Shown: positions 21,382-33,920 of the stretch, piece by piece
How positions within the stretch are numbered: the stretch's first letter is position 1
Layout: every line of letters begins with the position of its first letter
Source: Aselliscus stoliczkanus
Lineage: Eukaryota > Chordata > Mammalia > Chiroptera > Hipposideridae
Direction: 5' to 3'
NCBI GenBank assembly: GCA_033961575.1
Contig: CM066738.1
Span: 72,587,478 to 72,651,477, forward strand
Length of the DNA stretch: 64,000 nucleotides
The notes under the pieces: model-generated
What the model was told of the DNA's origin: nothing
The model's database searches: none
Seen by the model: only the letters and a program-made list of their open reading frames with translations
Program-made: the position numbers and the translations under genes

Positions 21382-24300
21382 ATAGGGACACTCATCAACG
21401 ATGTGTTGAGAGAGAGATGTTAGTACTTGAAATGGAAGCACACAATACCAAGCAAATAATTTTGTGTAAAGGGGACTTTGGACATTTTGGCATCAGGCAC
21501 TTATGACTGAGCCAGATGTGCTTTAGGAAGTTACTCTGGCTGCATGGTAGACAAGAAGCAGATCATTAAAGTCATTTGGGGCACTGTAACAATAGAACAT
21601 GATGGCCTTGCTGGGGGCCCTGACTTAGCAGATGTGTTTTGTGAAAATGGAAAGGGGAGGACAGTTGACAGTAACACTGTAGAGACAGAACTAATAAAAC
21701 TTGAATGAAGAGGAGGAGAGGTCAAATATGACAAAAGACTTTTGAGTTTGGGAAGATGGCTGGATGAATGCCAGTAATGTGGTAAATGAAAGGGCACTGG
21801 GAAGATGATGATGTGTTGGTACGAGGGTTACGGACCTGGAGAAGTATCTTTTCATCATCTAGCTGAGGTCAGTGTTAGTAGGAAGTTGGACTTGAGCTAA
21901 CTTGAGCTTCTTAGATCCTGTAATAATACTGGGTTTAGGTGCTATCAGAATGTGCCTGTGACATAAGAGACATTGGTATGGAATAAGATGCTTTTCGTGC
22001 ATGTGCAGAAGATGATGTAGAGAATATCTATTTGGGCATCAATGTATTTCAGGATCATTTAGAATGACAGCTGAGCTTTTCAGTTTTCGAGGTGGAGACA
22101 GGGTTGTATTAAGCTCAGTGTTGAGGTCTTAGAAGGATTCTGGGCCCAAGATCATGGGATACACCTGACCTGTAGTTTGGATGTTATAAGGTCATCGTTA
22201 GGCCTCCTTTTTATTTTCTTTCAGCACCAAAGAATGCATTTCAGATTTCCTTTTTCATTGAGTTTCTATTATTTTTGGCTATGTTTTCCCCATCCAGCTG
22301 CCTTTGCTTCTGGCATCAGGGCTGATGGGCACAGAAAGTGTTGAAGTGTGGAAGCCAGCTGATTTGCCCAGAGTATGATGAGGCAGAATCACTAAAATGG
22401 AGATGAAGAATTGCCAAGAAATTCAAGCTGGGGTAGATTATAGTCTGAAGCCTCGAATTCCATACTAGGTTCATAAACTTAGTTCATTTTCAACTCTCCT
22501 TCTTCCTTAGCCCCTAGTAACAATTTTAACAGTAAAACAGTTTCTGACTTTGTTACTTTTCAGGTTTGTCCCTACATCTGTAGCTCTGAGTTGCTGTCCT
22601 AGTTTGGGTCCCTGCCTTCTTTAATAAGGGCTAGCAACCTTCTAACTGGCTTTCTGAATTCTATCCTTTCTTCCAAGCTATCCTGTACACTGCACTGAAC
22701 GTTATTTTCATTTTGAAGATTCTCTACTGTCTATATGGCTCCCAGTTGTTCCTAGAGTCAGATTTAAAAATCCTAATCCTGGTCATTAAGGATCTCCATT
22801 GTTTTTGCCCTCCTGAGGTGTCCTTGTCACCGGCCATAGCCCTACTCATTTTTGCTGTTGTTGGTAAACAGCCTTACCACTTATATGTATGGCCACATCA
22901 GAGAAATTGCAGGCACCAATCCTTCCTAAAATTCCATTTCTCTTCCTCTCTTCCACATATGACTCAGATTTCTTTTCTTTCAGAGGTTCTTTTTTGTTAG
23001 GATCAGGCAAGCTGTTTCTTAGCATGAGTGGCATATATCTTCATCACCTTAAATGCAAATTCATTGAATAGAAGTTACCATATATTTTATTCTTGGCAGC
23101 CTTGAAACCAATCTTATTCCTTTTATTAAGTTTAATTGAGAGGGGTACAGTCTTTTACATACCTTCCTGGTAGCTTTTTCCTCCTGAATCTTAAGCTTTA
23201 CTATTTTGCTATATGAAACAATTACTACACAGTTATAGAAGACCATAGTACTTTCCAAAGGGTACATGGAAGAAAAAGAGGTTCAATTTTCACATAAATA
23301 TGGCAAATCCTGTACTAAGTATAGTGAAATGGGTTTCTTTCTGGAGGACTATTTAGACATTTTAACAATGTACATTACCGGAATCCAAGAAGGGATGTTG
23401 TGTGAGCCATCAGAATTAAGAATAGCTCTCCTCTCTATTCAGGCCCTTCTATGATTCTTTTTTGTTGCAAGGAAATGTAAATTTCAGGGCATCAAGAGAT
23501 AGAGAATGACCAAAAGAGGTGTGATTGTCTTATTTCCTACACCATGCAGTGCTATGTAGTTCTCAAGAAATACCTTGAGAGGGCATTTCTTACCCTTTGC
23601 CTGCAGGTCAAAGCCAGAAGTTTTCAGGGCCTAGAACATCCAGGTCACTGTGTCTGGGGGGTTTGGGGGGGGGGGGAGAATGACATAGGAAGTGCCTCTT
23701 TCAGAAGCCATGTCCGTGCCAGCACAAAAGGACAACCATCCTAAAAAGGGTACCATGGTCCTCATTTTTACTGCTTTTACCAGGACAGAAAAAGAAATTA
23801 CAGGTTAATAGTGCTCCAAAACACAACATTTTTACCTCATTTAGGGTGATTAGAGGCAGGCCCCGTCTCCCTTATTCTTAGTAGAACATTTAAAAAAGCA
23901 TATCCAACTTCTAAACAATGGGGGATTTTCAAGGGCACTTGTAAGCTTCTCATGTTTTATTCCCTTTTTGTTGATCTATAAGCTATATGTTCCAGCCATC
24001 CCCACCCAAGATTTCCCATCTTGCTCTGTGCCCCAGGAGGCTCACCCTACAGATACCTCCACTTTCACACCCTACCCCTCTTCTTCCCTTCCTATTTGGA
24101 GGAGGGAGATGGGGGCACTTCTCTCTTGCTTCTTGCTCTTCAGTGTTGTTTCTGGAAGAGGCTGGTCCCTCTGTGATCCCACCTTTCACAGGCAGCCCCT
24201 CCCCATGGCTCCAGCCCTCACTGGTCTCCATGGACCCTTTCCTGCTCTTCCCACTGCCGCTACTCTTGGGAGCCTCCACCTCTTTTATGCTTTTCCTTCC

Positions 24301-24614
24301 TTCTTTCTGCAGCTCTTCAAATAGCCCCTGTCAGTTGCTAAAGCCTCCTGAACCATGGGAGTTGGATCCTATTTCTTGCTAGACCCTGGCTGGTACAGTT
24401 TATTTTTGTGAAATATACAGAGTCTTGGCCAATCCTACTTCCCACAAGAGCTCTCCCGTGGTCCCCAGAACAGTGGGCTCTGGTATACTGCGCTCGCCCA
24501 ACCGCATATGAATTGAACTCATTTTGCAAAGCCCTAGGCCAGAGTGTATTTTATAGGGTGGGGGTGAGAGGGTGGGGGGTGGGGACACATTTAGTGGTTT
24601 GCTGGCAGCAGGTA
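20801..24614. other. Unassigned DNA, mostly old single-copy sequence
   Basis: No gene is supported. 20945-21070 contains a decayed repeat of the aataaacatttattgagca type. The tetranucleotide tract at 21339-21384 is listed separately. A run of 12 G lies near 23667, and a G-rich cluster near 24555. The 131- and 118-codon frames at 23968-24382 are in C/T-rich sequence on overlapping frames and look accidental. Confidence 0.4.
21339..21384. repeat. (AAAT)n microsatellite
   Basis: A pure run of about eleven aaat units. No interspersed element tail can be clearly assigned to it. Confidence 0.95.
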
Positions 24615-25587
24615 CTGTATTTTGCAGTCTATAATGCACACATTTTTGCCCAAATTTGTGAGGGAAAAATAAGGATGTGCATTATACATGGGTAGTACTA
24701 ATTCTGTATTATGTAAATGTTTTTAATTCTTTTATTTATAGTTGTGAGTTAAAAGTGTAACTCTAGAAATCAATAATGATACCCATATGCAAAATAATAC
24801 CCTGGAATATGATCATCGGTTTTGTTGAATTTATGTTGAACTTGCAACGATGAAGAGTTCTTGGCCTTCTATGATGTGTAAATATCATAAATTTGTTACT
24901 GGTATATAAAATTTATTGTACCTTTTATCTGTTCTTGAGTTTTGTAATTATTTGTTACATAAAATTTCTTGTACCATAATATGTTTAAAAATAAATGCTA
25001 AAATTCCTTTATAATACAAAAATGAGTACCTAAATGTAAATAAATAAAAAGTTGAATTAAAAAATTAAAACGAGGGCCAGCCGAGTGGCGCATTGGTTGA
25101 GCGCTGGTTTTGAGATGCCGGCGGCCCCGGTTTGGATCCCACATGAGGGCCAGTGATACTGCCCTCTACAGCTAGCAACAGCTCCACCTGGAGCTGGGCT
25201 GTGCGAGCCCCGGTGATGGTGTGGGCTGCAGCCCCTGCTGCAGTGAGTTGCCATAGGCTACAGTGAGTGGCCCGCAGCCAGCGTGAGCTGCCAATAGCTG
25301 CGGTGAGCGACATCCAGAGGCCAGCGACCGATCTGTCTCATCCGGGAAGAGCGCAATGACGATACCAACAGTGAAGCAACATCCTCCACAACTAAACTGA
25401 AGAACAAAAAGACAGCAACTTGTCTGTTCCCCTTCCCCGATTCCCCAACGCTGTTCCCCTCCGCCAATTCCCCAATAAAATCTTTAAAAAAAAAAAATTA
25501 AAATTAAAGGTTTTTTCCCTGAAGATTTGGGCCGAAAACATGGGTTCACATTACACATGGGAGCTCATCATACACAGCAAAATATAG
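24615..25587. mobile_element. TA-flanked non-autonomous DNA transposon
   Basis: The ends form an inverted repeat, ctgtattttgc at 24615 and its complement (gcaaaatatag) ending at 25587, each flanked by TA. Subterminal similarity continues inward: both ends carry a cccaaat block, then aggaaaaa. The interior has no transposase. A composite SINE occupies 25071-25491; without it the element is about 540 bp. A Tc1/mariner or pogo/Tc2-like origin is the likeliest reading given the TA flanks. Confidence 0.7.
25071..25491 (+). mobile_element. Composite tRNA-headed SINE (copy 3)
   Basis: Plus-strand copy. The head is gggccagccgagtggcgcat, followed by the tRNA-like segment and a ctgccctctacagctagc junction. 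Next come the gctgcagtgagttgcc-type middle and the C-rich tail, then aataaaatcttt and an A run. A 12-bp repeat, aaaaaattaaaa, lies at 25059-25070 and 25492-25503. It is inserted in the DNA transposon at 24615-25587. Confidence 0.88.
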
Positions 25588-27630
25588 TATATAGGAGGCT
25601 GATGGAGACCATGCAGAAGCCACTTGTATATGTTAGAGATGCTCTCAAGCATGCTTTGTACAAACTGCTCTTGACCTCTATATTCTTCAACAATGTCTAA
25701 ATGAATCTTCTTTTGGTTTAAGGGAAGATATACCTTAGCTAAAGGAAGAGGACCAATGTAGGAGGTGGACATGCCTGAGTGAGAGGAGCCAGTGAGGAAC
25801 AGTAGGGCCAGCAACGCTGATGGGCTGCTTTCCTGGACACACAGGGAATAACACTTTCCACTCAAAGCTGAGGGAACATCGTTTTCCTCTCTGCTCACAG
25901 GGGAATGGGTCACAGAGGAAGGCATGGGGATGTCAGTTCCCCTTAAATGAAATAGCAAGCTCATCTTAATTTTGGTAAGTGTCTGATATGGTAGTAATGT
26001 TGGGGCATGAAATGACTTGGCAAAGAGGTGTTATTATCACTGAATTTGCTTGTCCTTCAGAAATAGAAAAGAGGGGAGCTCTTTCAGCACTCTTTCAGTA
26101 ACCCTGAGGACAGAGTGTAATGATCAGAGGCCAGGTGGTCTCTTCAAGATGTCAGGGATGAAAGCCATTGTACATATGATGGGCCAATAGCAGTTCTGGG
26201 TGAACAAGAGAAAGTTGTGGAGTCCTTAGAACATAGCTCGAGCCTCCATGTCCTGTGGCCAGCTGTCTCTCTCTCCCCACTTTTCATTGAGTTGACTATC
26301 TTTTAACTCTCCTTAGAGTCCCTGTAAAGTCCTGATTTCGTGACTCAGTATCCACTCAGATGATGTATTATTGATTCAGTGACCCCTTGCAATGCTTGCC
26401 ACTCTCCCAGGTTTTTATGCAGCCTTGCAGCACCCCTGGTGCTGAGTCATGCAGTTCTTGTGTCCTCTGGACTCATACAGCAGAGGAACTGGCTTTATCT
26501 TGATTCTGCCTACAGTAGAGGACTCCTCTCTGGGCAGAGATGAATTGGTTATTGGAAGCCTAATTCTTGTATCTGGAAGAACTCTAGTATTCCAGAAAAC
26601 TCCCCCAGGCTGGCCAGGCAAGTGGCCCTCATTATCCTGACGGGCATCCTGACCCCTCCTAATAGAGGCAGCTGCCTTCTATGTGTGTGGCACTCTTGGG
26701 AGTTGTGCAGGCTGGCAGCCTTGCAGCTAATGCTCCCCACAAGTGCCAACAGCCCTAATCCATCATGGACAAGGCCTGGTTCATCTTCACACTGTGGGAA
26801 GGAGACTGCAGGATTAGCAGCTTCTGTCAGGCTAATCTCTTTTCTTACCAGCTCTGGAAGGGATTTGGTAATCCAAAAAGCAGAAAATGTCCTGCTGCAT
26901 AACCACTTCTGCTCTCTGGTCCAATCCTTTGCTTCCTGCCAAAGACCTGGGCAGGGAGAAAACCAGAGGGCAGAGCCTCTCCCTCCTATAAATATGCCTG
27001 ATTATTTTTCAGAACACTACTTAGGCTGAACCTCTACTTTGCAGCTGTATCTGACCTCACTCTAGGGTGACCACCTTGCCCTGGTTTGTCCAGGATTTTC
27101 CCTTTTTAGCACTGAAAGTTCTGTCTCCTAGGAGGCCTCACAATCCCAGCAAGCTGGGATGGCTGTTGTCCCTTCCTTGCGCCCCTCTGCCCTCTGAGCC
27201 TGCATATCTGTTATTGCACACAGTACACTATGTATTCACTGTGGCTTCTCTATTAGATTGTGCTCTCCATGGAGAGAGGTATTCTGTCTAATTCATTTTT
27301 ATCTTTCCTTGTGCCTGGTACTAGTAGGTGCCCCATAAAAATTTGTTGAGCATGAATCACTGCTTAAGGTGTAGGTGCTGGACCAATAGCTTTAATTCCC
27401 ATTGAAGTTTCAGGAACTGGCCAAGAAGACATTTCTACATAAGAATTTGTGCTATGGATGCCTCAATACTCCACATCTCTGACAGGGTCCCTGCTTTATT
27501 CCTGACAAGGGAAACTGGGAGACACAAATTTTGCAATGATTATGGGGGCTCATAGCCTGGAATTGTTACCTGCAGCAGATAATATTTTATTATTTAATTA
27601 CTATTGACTTTTCCCCTAAATATTCTTCAG
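25588..27630. other. Unassigned DNA
   Basis: No gene is supported. The open frames of 135-137 codons at 25551-25964 (minus) and 26622-27029 (plus) have no recognisable domains, no splice context I can identify and lie over other frames. 27210-27360 looks like ordinary old DNA. Nothing else is recognised. Confidence 0.4.
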
Positions 27631-27639
27631 AAACAAACT

Positions 27640-29202
27640 GTAAAGACTTCTGGTAAGATGGCAGAATAGACGAACACTGTGCCAACTACCTGCCAGGATC
27701 ACATCAAAATTACAAATAATTTATACAACATTTAACCTCTGAAGTCCCCTGAACACTAGATGAACAGAACCTCTAAACTAAGGACCTAAAGAGGAGGCCA
27801 TGTCAAGTCTGGTAGGAGGGGCACAGACGAGAGAGGGCGAACCCAGTGAGGGATGCTCCAGCAGTGGAGAGGCTTCTCTGGTTGGGGGAGAGACCCTCCG
27901 GCCCCACAATGAGCTCACTAGCCCAGAGTTGCCTTGTGAGGAAGAGGAGTTCTACGATAGCTGGCAATAGAAATTAGTGAGGACTCTCTTTGCTCAGCTC
28001 AGTGAGGCTGAGGGCGGCTGGAGAGCCAGTGGGGCTGGCACACGGGTTCGCTAGCCAGTGTGCACACACCCGGTTCCTGTTGGAGGGAGTAGCTGTGTGA
28101 GTGAGGCCCAGGAACCTGCGGGGAAGGACTGAACTGAGTGCCTTTGGCATGGGAGCTGGAGGTTTTGGGCCCATTATTCCCCTGGTGTGGAGCTTGCACA
28201 CAAGTAGTGTACAGGAGGGCGCCATTTTTTCAGGATTGGACCCTCCCATAGAGGGTCATATCTGGGACTGCATTGGTCTGTTGAAATTGGTGCAGGAGTG
28301 TGTGTATGCGCATGCAGCCTTGGATTTCCACCCTATGCCCTGCTTGTGCTGCATTGCCAGGGAAATGCTCGGCAGGTGTCCTCCAGCTCCAACAGGCTGC
28401 TCACTGAGACACAGGAGTGCAAGAGCTGCCTTGGGTCCCCACTCTCCACCTTGCTTGTGCTGCATAGCCAGGGAAACGCAGGGCGGGTGCTCTCTAGCTC
28501 CATCAGGCTGTTCACTGAGACGCAGGAGTGGGTGAGCTGCCTTGGGTCCCCGCTCTTCACATTGTTTATGCAGAGTTGCCAAGCTGGGGATTGGCTGTTG
28601 GGCTGCTTAGCCTGATCTGTGAGCAGCTGAGTGGGACAGGCTGAGACGGTGAGTTTTCCTGAGAGTGTTGGGTCAGGAGCTGTGTACCTATGTGATCCAA
28701 TCAGGGCTTTCCTGGCGAGTTTCTGTGGGCCGGTTACTGGTGCAGAGTGCATGCCGCTCTGATTTGGTGGGGGCCACTGATCACATCCAGTGGTGACTTG
28801 GGCACCTGCCCTACCCATCTAGACCTGTGTTGCCAGAGGCACCCTGAGCCCCTGGTGCCTGGCCCACACCTCCGCAGGCCACAGAGGGTTTTTTTTGCAG
28901 CAGAAGACAACCATCAACAACCTGTGAAAATTTTTGGTAGTGAGCACGGTTTCAGAGCACACAGCAGCTAATTGCGGAAAGCTCTCTGCAAGCCTGAGAG
29001 GGAGGCCAGCACATAACACAGTAAGCCCTTCCCCCCAACAGCTGGTGCTGAGTCACCCAGAGACTCTCTATTGCTGAGCAAGTGATCTGCAGATGAACGA
29101 GGACAGAGAGCCCCCACCTCTTTTGTTTGTTTGTTTTCTTTTTTTTCTCCTTTCTAGGCGATCTATCCAATACATCGAAGCATTCACAGAACAACAGCGA
29201 GA
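27640..29202 (+). promoter_or_regulatory. L1 5' UTR with tandem units
   Basis: This 1.56-kb, fairly GC-rich leader precedes ORF1. An imperfect tandem repeat of about 111 bp begins at 28341 and again at 28452 (each starting tgcttgtgctgca), with a partial third unit near 28562. L1 5' UTRs carry an internal RNA polymerase II promoter in the mammals studied; promoter activity here is inferred. The long frames seen on both strands (144 and 161 codons) come from this repetitive GC-rich sequence and are not genes. Confidence 0.7.
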
Positions 29203-30098
29203 ATGAAAAAACAAAGAAACATGACCCAAGTAAAAGATCAGAAAAAAACTCTAGAAATGGAACTAAATGAAACAGAGTTATACAAATTTCAGAGACAGAG
29301 GTTAGAACACTGATGATAAGAATGTTTAAGGAACTTAGTGAGGACATAAACAAGGATAGGGAAACCATAAAAAACAACCAGTTAGAACTAAAGAATACAA
29401 TAACTAAAATAAAGAACACACTCGAAGGTATCACCAGTGGAAAAATGAAGCAAAGGATCGGGTCAGCGAATTACAAGACAAAACAGCAGAAATCTCCCAG
29501 TTGGAACACAAAAATAAAAAGGAATAAAAAACAATGAAAATAGTTTAAGTGACCTCTGGGACAACATGAAACACAACAATTTCGCATCATGGGAATACCA
29601 GAAGGAGAAGAGAAGAAGCAAGGGATTAAGAATGTATTTGAAGAAATAATGACTGAAAATTTTCCTACCCTGGTTAAAGAAATCGACATACAAGCCCATG
29701 GAGTACAGAGAGTTGCAAACAAGCTGAACCCAAACAGGCCCACACCAAGACACATCATAGTTAAAATGGCAAAGGTTAAAGACAAAGACAGAATCCTAAA
29801 AGCAGCAAGAAAAAGACAGCAGGTTACATACAAAGGAACTCCTATAAGACTAACAGCTGACTTTTCTACAGAAACTCTGCAGGCCAGAAGGGAGTGGCAG
29901 GAAATATTAAAAGTGACACAAAATAAAGGTCTACAACCAAGATTGCTCTACCCAGCATGGCTATCACTTAAAATTGAAGGAGAAATAAAGAGCTTCTCAC
30001 AAAAGAGTAAGCTCAAGGAGTTCATTACCACCAAGCCAGTATTGCAAGAAATGTTAAAAGGGCTTTTTTTAAACAGAAGAAAGGGGAAAACAAGCTAA
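29203..30098 (+). pseudogene. L1 ORF1 (RNA-binding chaperone), broken
   Basis: ORF1 encodes the trimeric RNA-binding protein of the L1 particle. It starts at ATG 29203 (MKKQRN-type). A Lys/Glu-rich coiled-coil region follows (about 29310-29540), then the RRM and C-terminal domain in one open frame at 29589-30098. The frame shifts between 29290 and 29313 and stops near 29535. The conserved C-terminal part is well preserved, with RHIIVKMAKVKDKDRIL at about 29747-29797 and the TADFSTETLQARREW block after it. Confidence 0.85.
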
Positions 30099-30128
30099 CC
30101 CAGAAAGACAAGAAATACAAATAACAAA

Positions 30129-33100
30129 ATGGCAATACATATGCACCTATCAATAATCACTTTCAATGTGAATGGGCTAAATGCTCCAATCAAAAGACAC
30201 AGAGTGGCTGAGTGGATAAGAAAACAGGACCCATGCATATGCTGTCTACAAGAGGCTCATCTGAGATCAAAAGACACACACAGACTGAAAGTAAAGGGAC
30301 GGAATAAGATATTTCATGCAAATGGAAATGAGAAAACCGCTGGAGTAGCAACACTTATATTGGACAAAACAGACTTTAAAATGAAGACTGCAATAAATGA
30401 CAAAGAAGGGCACTACATAATAATAAAGGGATTGATTCAACAAGAGGACCTAACCCTAGTAAACATCTTTGCACCCAACATAGGACCTCCTAAATATATA
30501 AAACAGATTTTTGACAGACATAAAGACAGAGATCAACAGTAGCATTATCGTAGTAGAGGACTTCAACACCCCGTTGTCACCAATGGACAGATCTTCCAGA
30601 CAGAAAATCAACACAGACATAGTGGTCTTAAATGACACTTTAGACCACAAGGATTTAATTGATATTTTTAGAGCATTTCACCCCAAAGCTACAGAATATA
30701 CGTTCTTCTCAAGTGCACATGGAACATTTTCCAAGATAGACCATGTTAGGCCACAAAACAAGTCTCAGGAAATTTAAGAAGATTGAAATCATATCAGGTG
30801 TCTTCTCTGACGACAATGCTATGAAACTAGAAATCAATTACAAGAAGAATTCTAGAAAACACACAAATACATGGAAGCTGAATTACATGCTACTAAATAG
30901 AGACTGGGTCAAAAATGCAATCAAGGAGGAAATCAAAAGATACCTTGAGACAAATGAAAATGAAAACACCATGACCCAAAATCTCTGGGATGCAGTGAAA
31001 GCAGTCCTGAGAGGGAAGTTCATAGCAGTGCAGGCCTACCTAAAGAAGGAAGAAAAATCTCAAATCAACAGACTATCTTTACACCTAAGGGAACTGGAAA
31101 AAGAACAGCAGAACAGCTCAAAGGGACTATAAAGAAGGAAATAATAAAGACCAGAGCAGAAATAAATGAAATAGAGACCAAAATAACAACACAAAAGAGC
31201 AATGAAACCAAGAGTTGGTTTTTTGAAAACATAAACAAAATTGACAAACCCTTAGCCAGAGTCACCAAGAAAAAGAGAGAGAGGACCCAAATTAATAAAA
31301 TCAGAAATGAAAGAGGAGAAGTGACAACAGATACCACAGAAATACAGAACATTTTAAGAAAACACTACAAGCAACTATATGCCAATAAATTCGACAATCT
31401 GGAGGAAATGGATAAATTTCTAGAAGCATACAATCTACCAAGTGTGAACCAAAAAGAAACAGAAACTCTGAACAGACTGATTGCTACCAAAGAAGTTAAA
31501 TCAGTAATCAACAGGCTTCCAACAAACAAAAGTCCTGGACCAGATGACTGCACAGGTGAATTTTACAAAACATTCAAAAAAGAATTAATACCTATTCTCT
31601 TCAAACTATTCCAAAAAGTACAGAAGGAGGGTAGGCTCCCAAACTCCTTCTATGAAGCCACTATCACCCTGATTCCAAAGTAACTCAAAGATATTACAAA
31701 AAAGGAAAAATACAGGCCGATATCCCTAATGAACATAGATGCAAAAATTCTCAACAAAATCCTAGTAAACCGAATTCAGCATCATAGTAAAAAGATCACA
31801 CACCACAATCAAGTGGGATTCATTCTTGGTATGCAAGGTTGGTTCCATATCCACAAATCAATTAATGTAATACATCACATTAACAAAATGAAAAATAAAA
31901 ATCATATGATCATATCAATGGATGCAGAAAAGCTTTTGATAAAGTCCAGCAGCCATTATTTATGATAAAAACTCTTAGCAAAGTGGGAATAGTGGGATCA
32001 TATCTCAACATAATAAAGGCCATATATGATAAACCCACAGTAAACATCGTACTCAATGGGGAAAGGCGAAAATCTTTCCCCTTAAGATAGGAACAAGACA
32101 AGTCTGTCCACTTTCACCACTTCTATTTAACATAGTTCTGGAGGTTCTAGCCACAGTATTAAGACAAGAAAATGAAATAAAAGGCATCCAAATTGGAAAA
32201 GAGGAAGTAAAATTGTCATATGCAGATGACATGATACTATATAGAGAGCATCCCAAAGACTCCACCAAAAAACTGCTAGAACTGATAAATGAATTTGGTA
32301 GGTTTGCAGGATACAAAATTAATATTCAGAAATCAGTTGCATTTGTATACACCAATAATAAACTATCAGAAGAAGAAATTAGGAAATGAATCCCTTTCAC
32401 AATTGCTTTAAAAACATTAAAATATCTAGGAATAAATTTAACTAAAGAAGTAAAAGACTTGTCCTCAGAAAATTATGAGACACTGAAGAGAGAAATCAAA
32501 GAAGATACAAATAAATGGAAATACATACTATGTTCATGGATAGGAAGAATTAATATAGTTAAAATGTCAATACTACCTAAGGCAATATATAGAGTCAATG
32601 CAATTCCAATCAAACTACTAAGGACATGTTTCTCAGAAATAGAACATAGAATCCTAAAATTTATATGGAACCACAAAAGACCCTGAAAAGCCACGGCAAT
32701 CTTGAGAAATAAGAACAAAGTGGGAGGCATCATGCTACCTGACATCAGAACGTACTACAAGGCTACAGTAATCAAAACAGTATGGTACTGGCATAAAAAC
32801 AGACACATAGACCAATGGAAGAGAATAGAGAGCCCAGAAATAAACCCACCCATATACGGTCATCTAATCTATGACAATGGAAACAAGAATTTACATTGGA
32901 GTAAAGATAGTGTATTTAATAAATGGTGCTGGGAAAATTGGACTGACACGTGCAAATAAATGAAAAAGGACCACCCACTTACACCATATACGAGAACAAA
33001 CTCAAAATGGATTAAAGACTTAAATGTCAGCCCTGAAACCATAAAACTCCTAGAACACTACATAGGGAGCAAATTTGCAGAGATTATCCTCAGTGTTATT

Positions 33101-33920
33101 TTTACTGATATATCCCCTCGGGCTAGGGAAATTAAAAAAAAAAAGAACATATGGGATTATATCATACTCAAAAATTGTTTCACAGCAAAGGAAATCATCA
33201 ATAAAACAAAAAGACAGCTTACTGAATGGGAGAAGATATTTGCCAATGATATATCTGATAAGGGGTTAATATCCAAAATTTATAAAACACTCATTCAACT
33301 CAACACCAAAAAAACAAACAACCCAATTTAAAAATGGGCAGAGGATATGAAGAGGCATTTTTCTAAAGAGGACATACAAATAGCCAACAGGCATATGAAA
33401 AAATGTTCAGCCTCACTAATCATCAGAGAAATGCAAATAAAATCCACAATGAGATACCACCTCACTCTGGTCAGAATGGCTATAATCAATAAATCAACAA
33501 ACAACAAGTGCTGGCGAGGTTGTGGAGAAAAGGGAACCCTGGTGCACTGTTGGTGGGACTGCAGATTGGTGCAGCCATTATGGAAATCAGTATGGTGATA
33601 TCTCAAAAAACTGGAAATGGAACTGCTGTATGACCCAGAATTCCACTCTTGAGTATCTACCCAGAAGAATCCAAGATATTAATTCAAAAAAATATATGCA
33701 CCTCTATGTTTATTGCAGCACTATTTACAATAGCCAAGACTGGGAAACAACCAAAATGCCCATTGGTAGACGACTGGATTAAGAAACTGTGGTACATTTA
33801 TACAATGGAGTATTACTCTGTATAAAGAAGAATGAAATAGTACCATTTGCAACAATATGAATGGACCTAGAGACTATTATGTTAAGTGAAATAAGTGAGT
33901 TGGAGAAAGACAAATACCAT
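30129..33920 (+). pseudogene. L1 ORF2 (endonuclease and reverse transcriptase), broken
   Basis: The ORF2 relic is of normal length (about 3.8 kb). The AP-type endonuclease begins at 30129 (ITFNVNGLNAPIKRHRVAEW) with the catalytic-region CLQEAHL near 30241. The frame shifts near 30540 and 30775. The RT region contains [15 protein letters not shown] near 31524-31568 and the catalytic YADD at 32219-32230. A lysine codon has become a stop at 31681. The C-terminal Cys/Trp-rich region [11 protein letters not shown] is near 33508-33540. At least eight breaks prevent translation as one protein. Confidence 0.87.

Noticed and set aside
23968..24382. Overlapping 118- and 131-codon plus-strand frames
   Set aside because: Frames overlap in C/T-rich sequence and have low-complexity Pro/Ser/Leu composition without domains.
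28101..28818. Overlapping open frames of 105-161 codons on both strands
   Set aside because: They lie in the GC-rich tandem units of an L1 5' UTR; several frames on both strands are open at once and none resembles a protein family.
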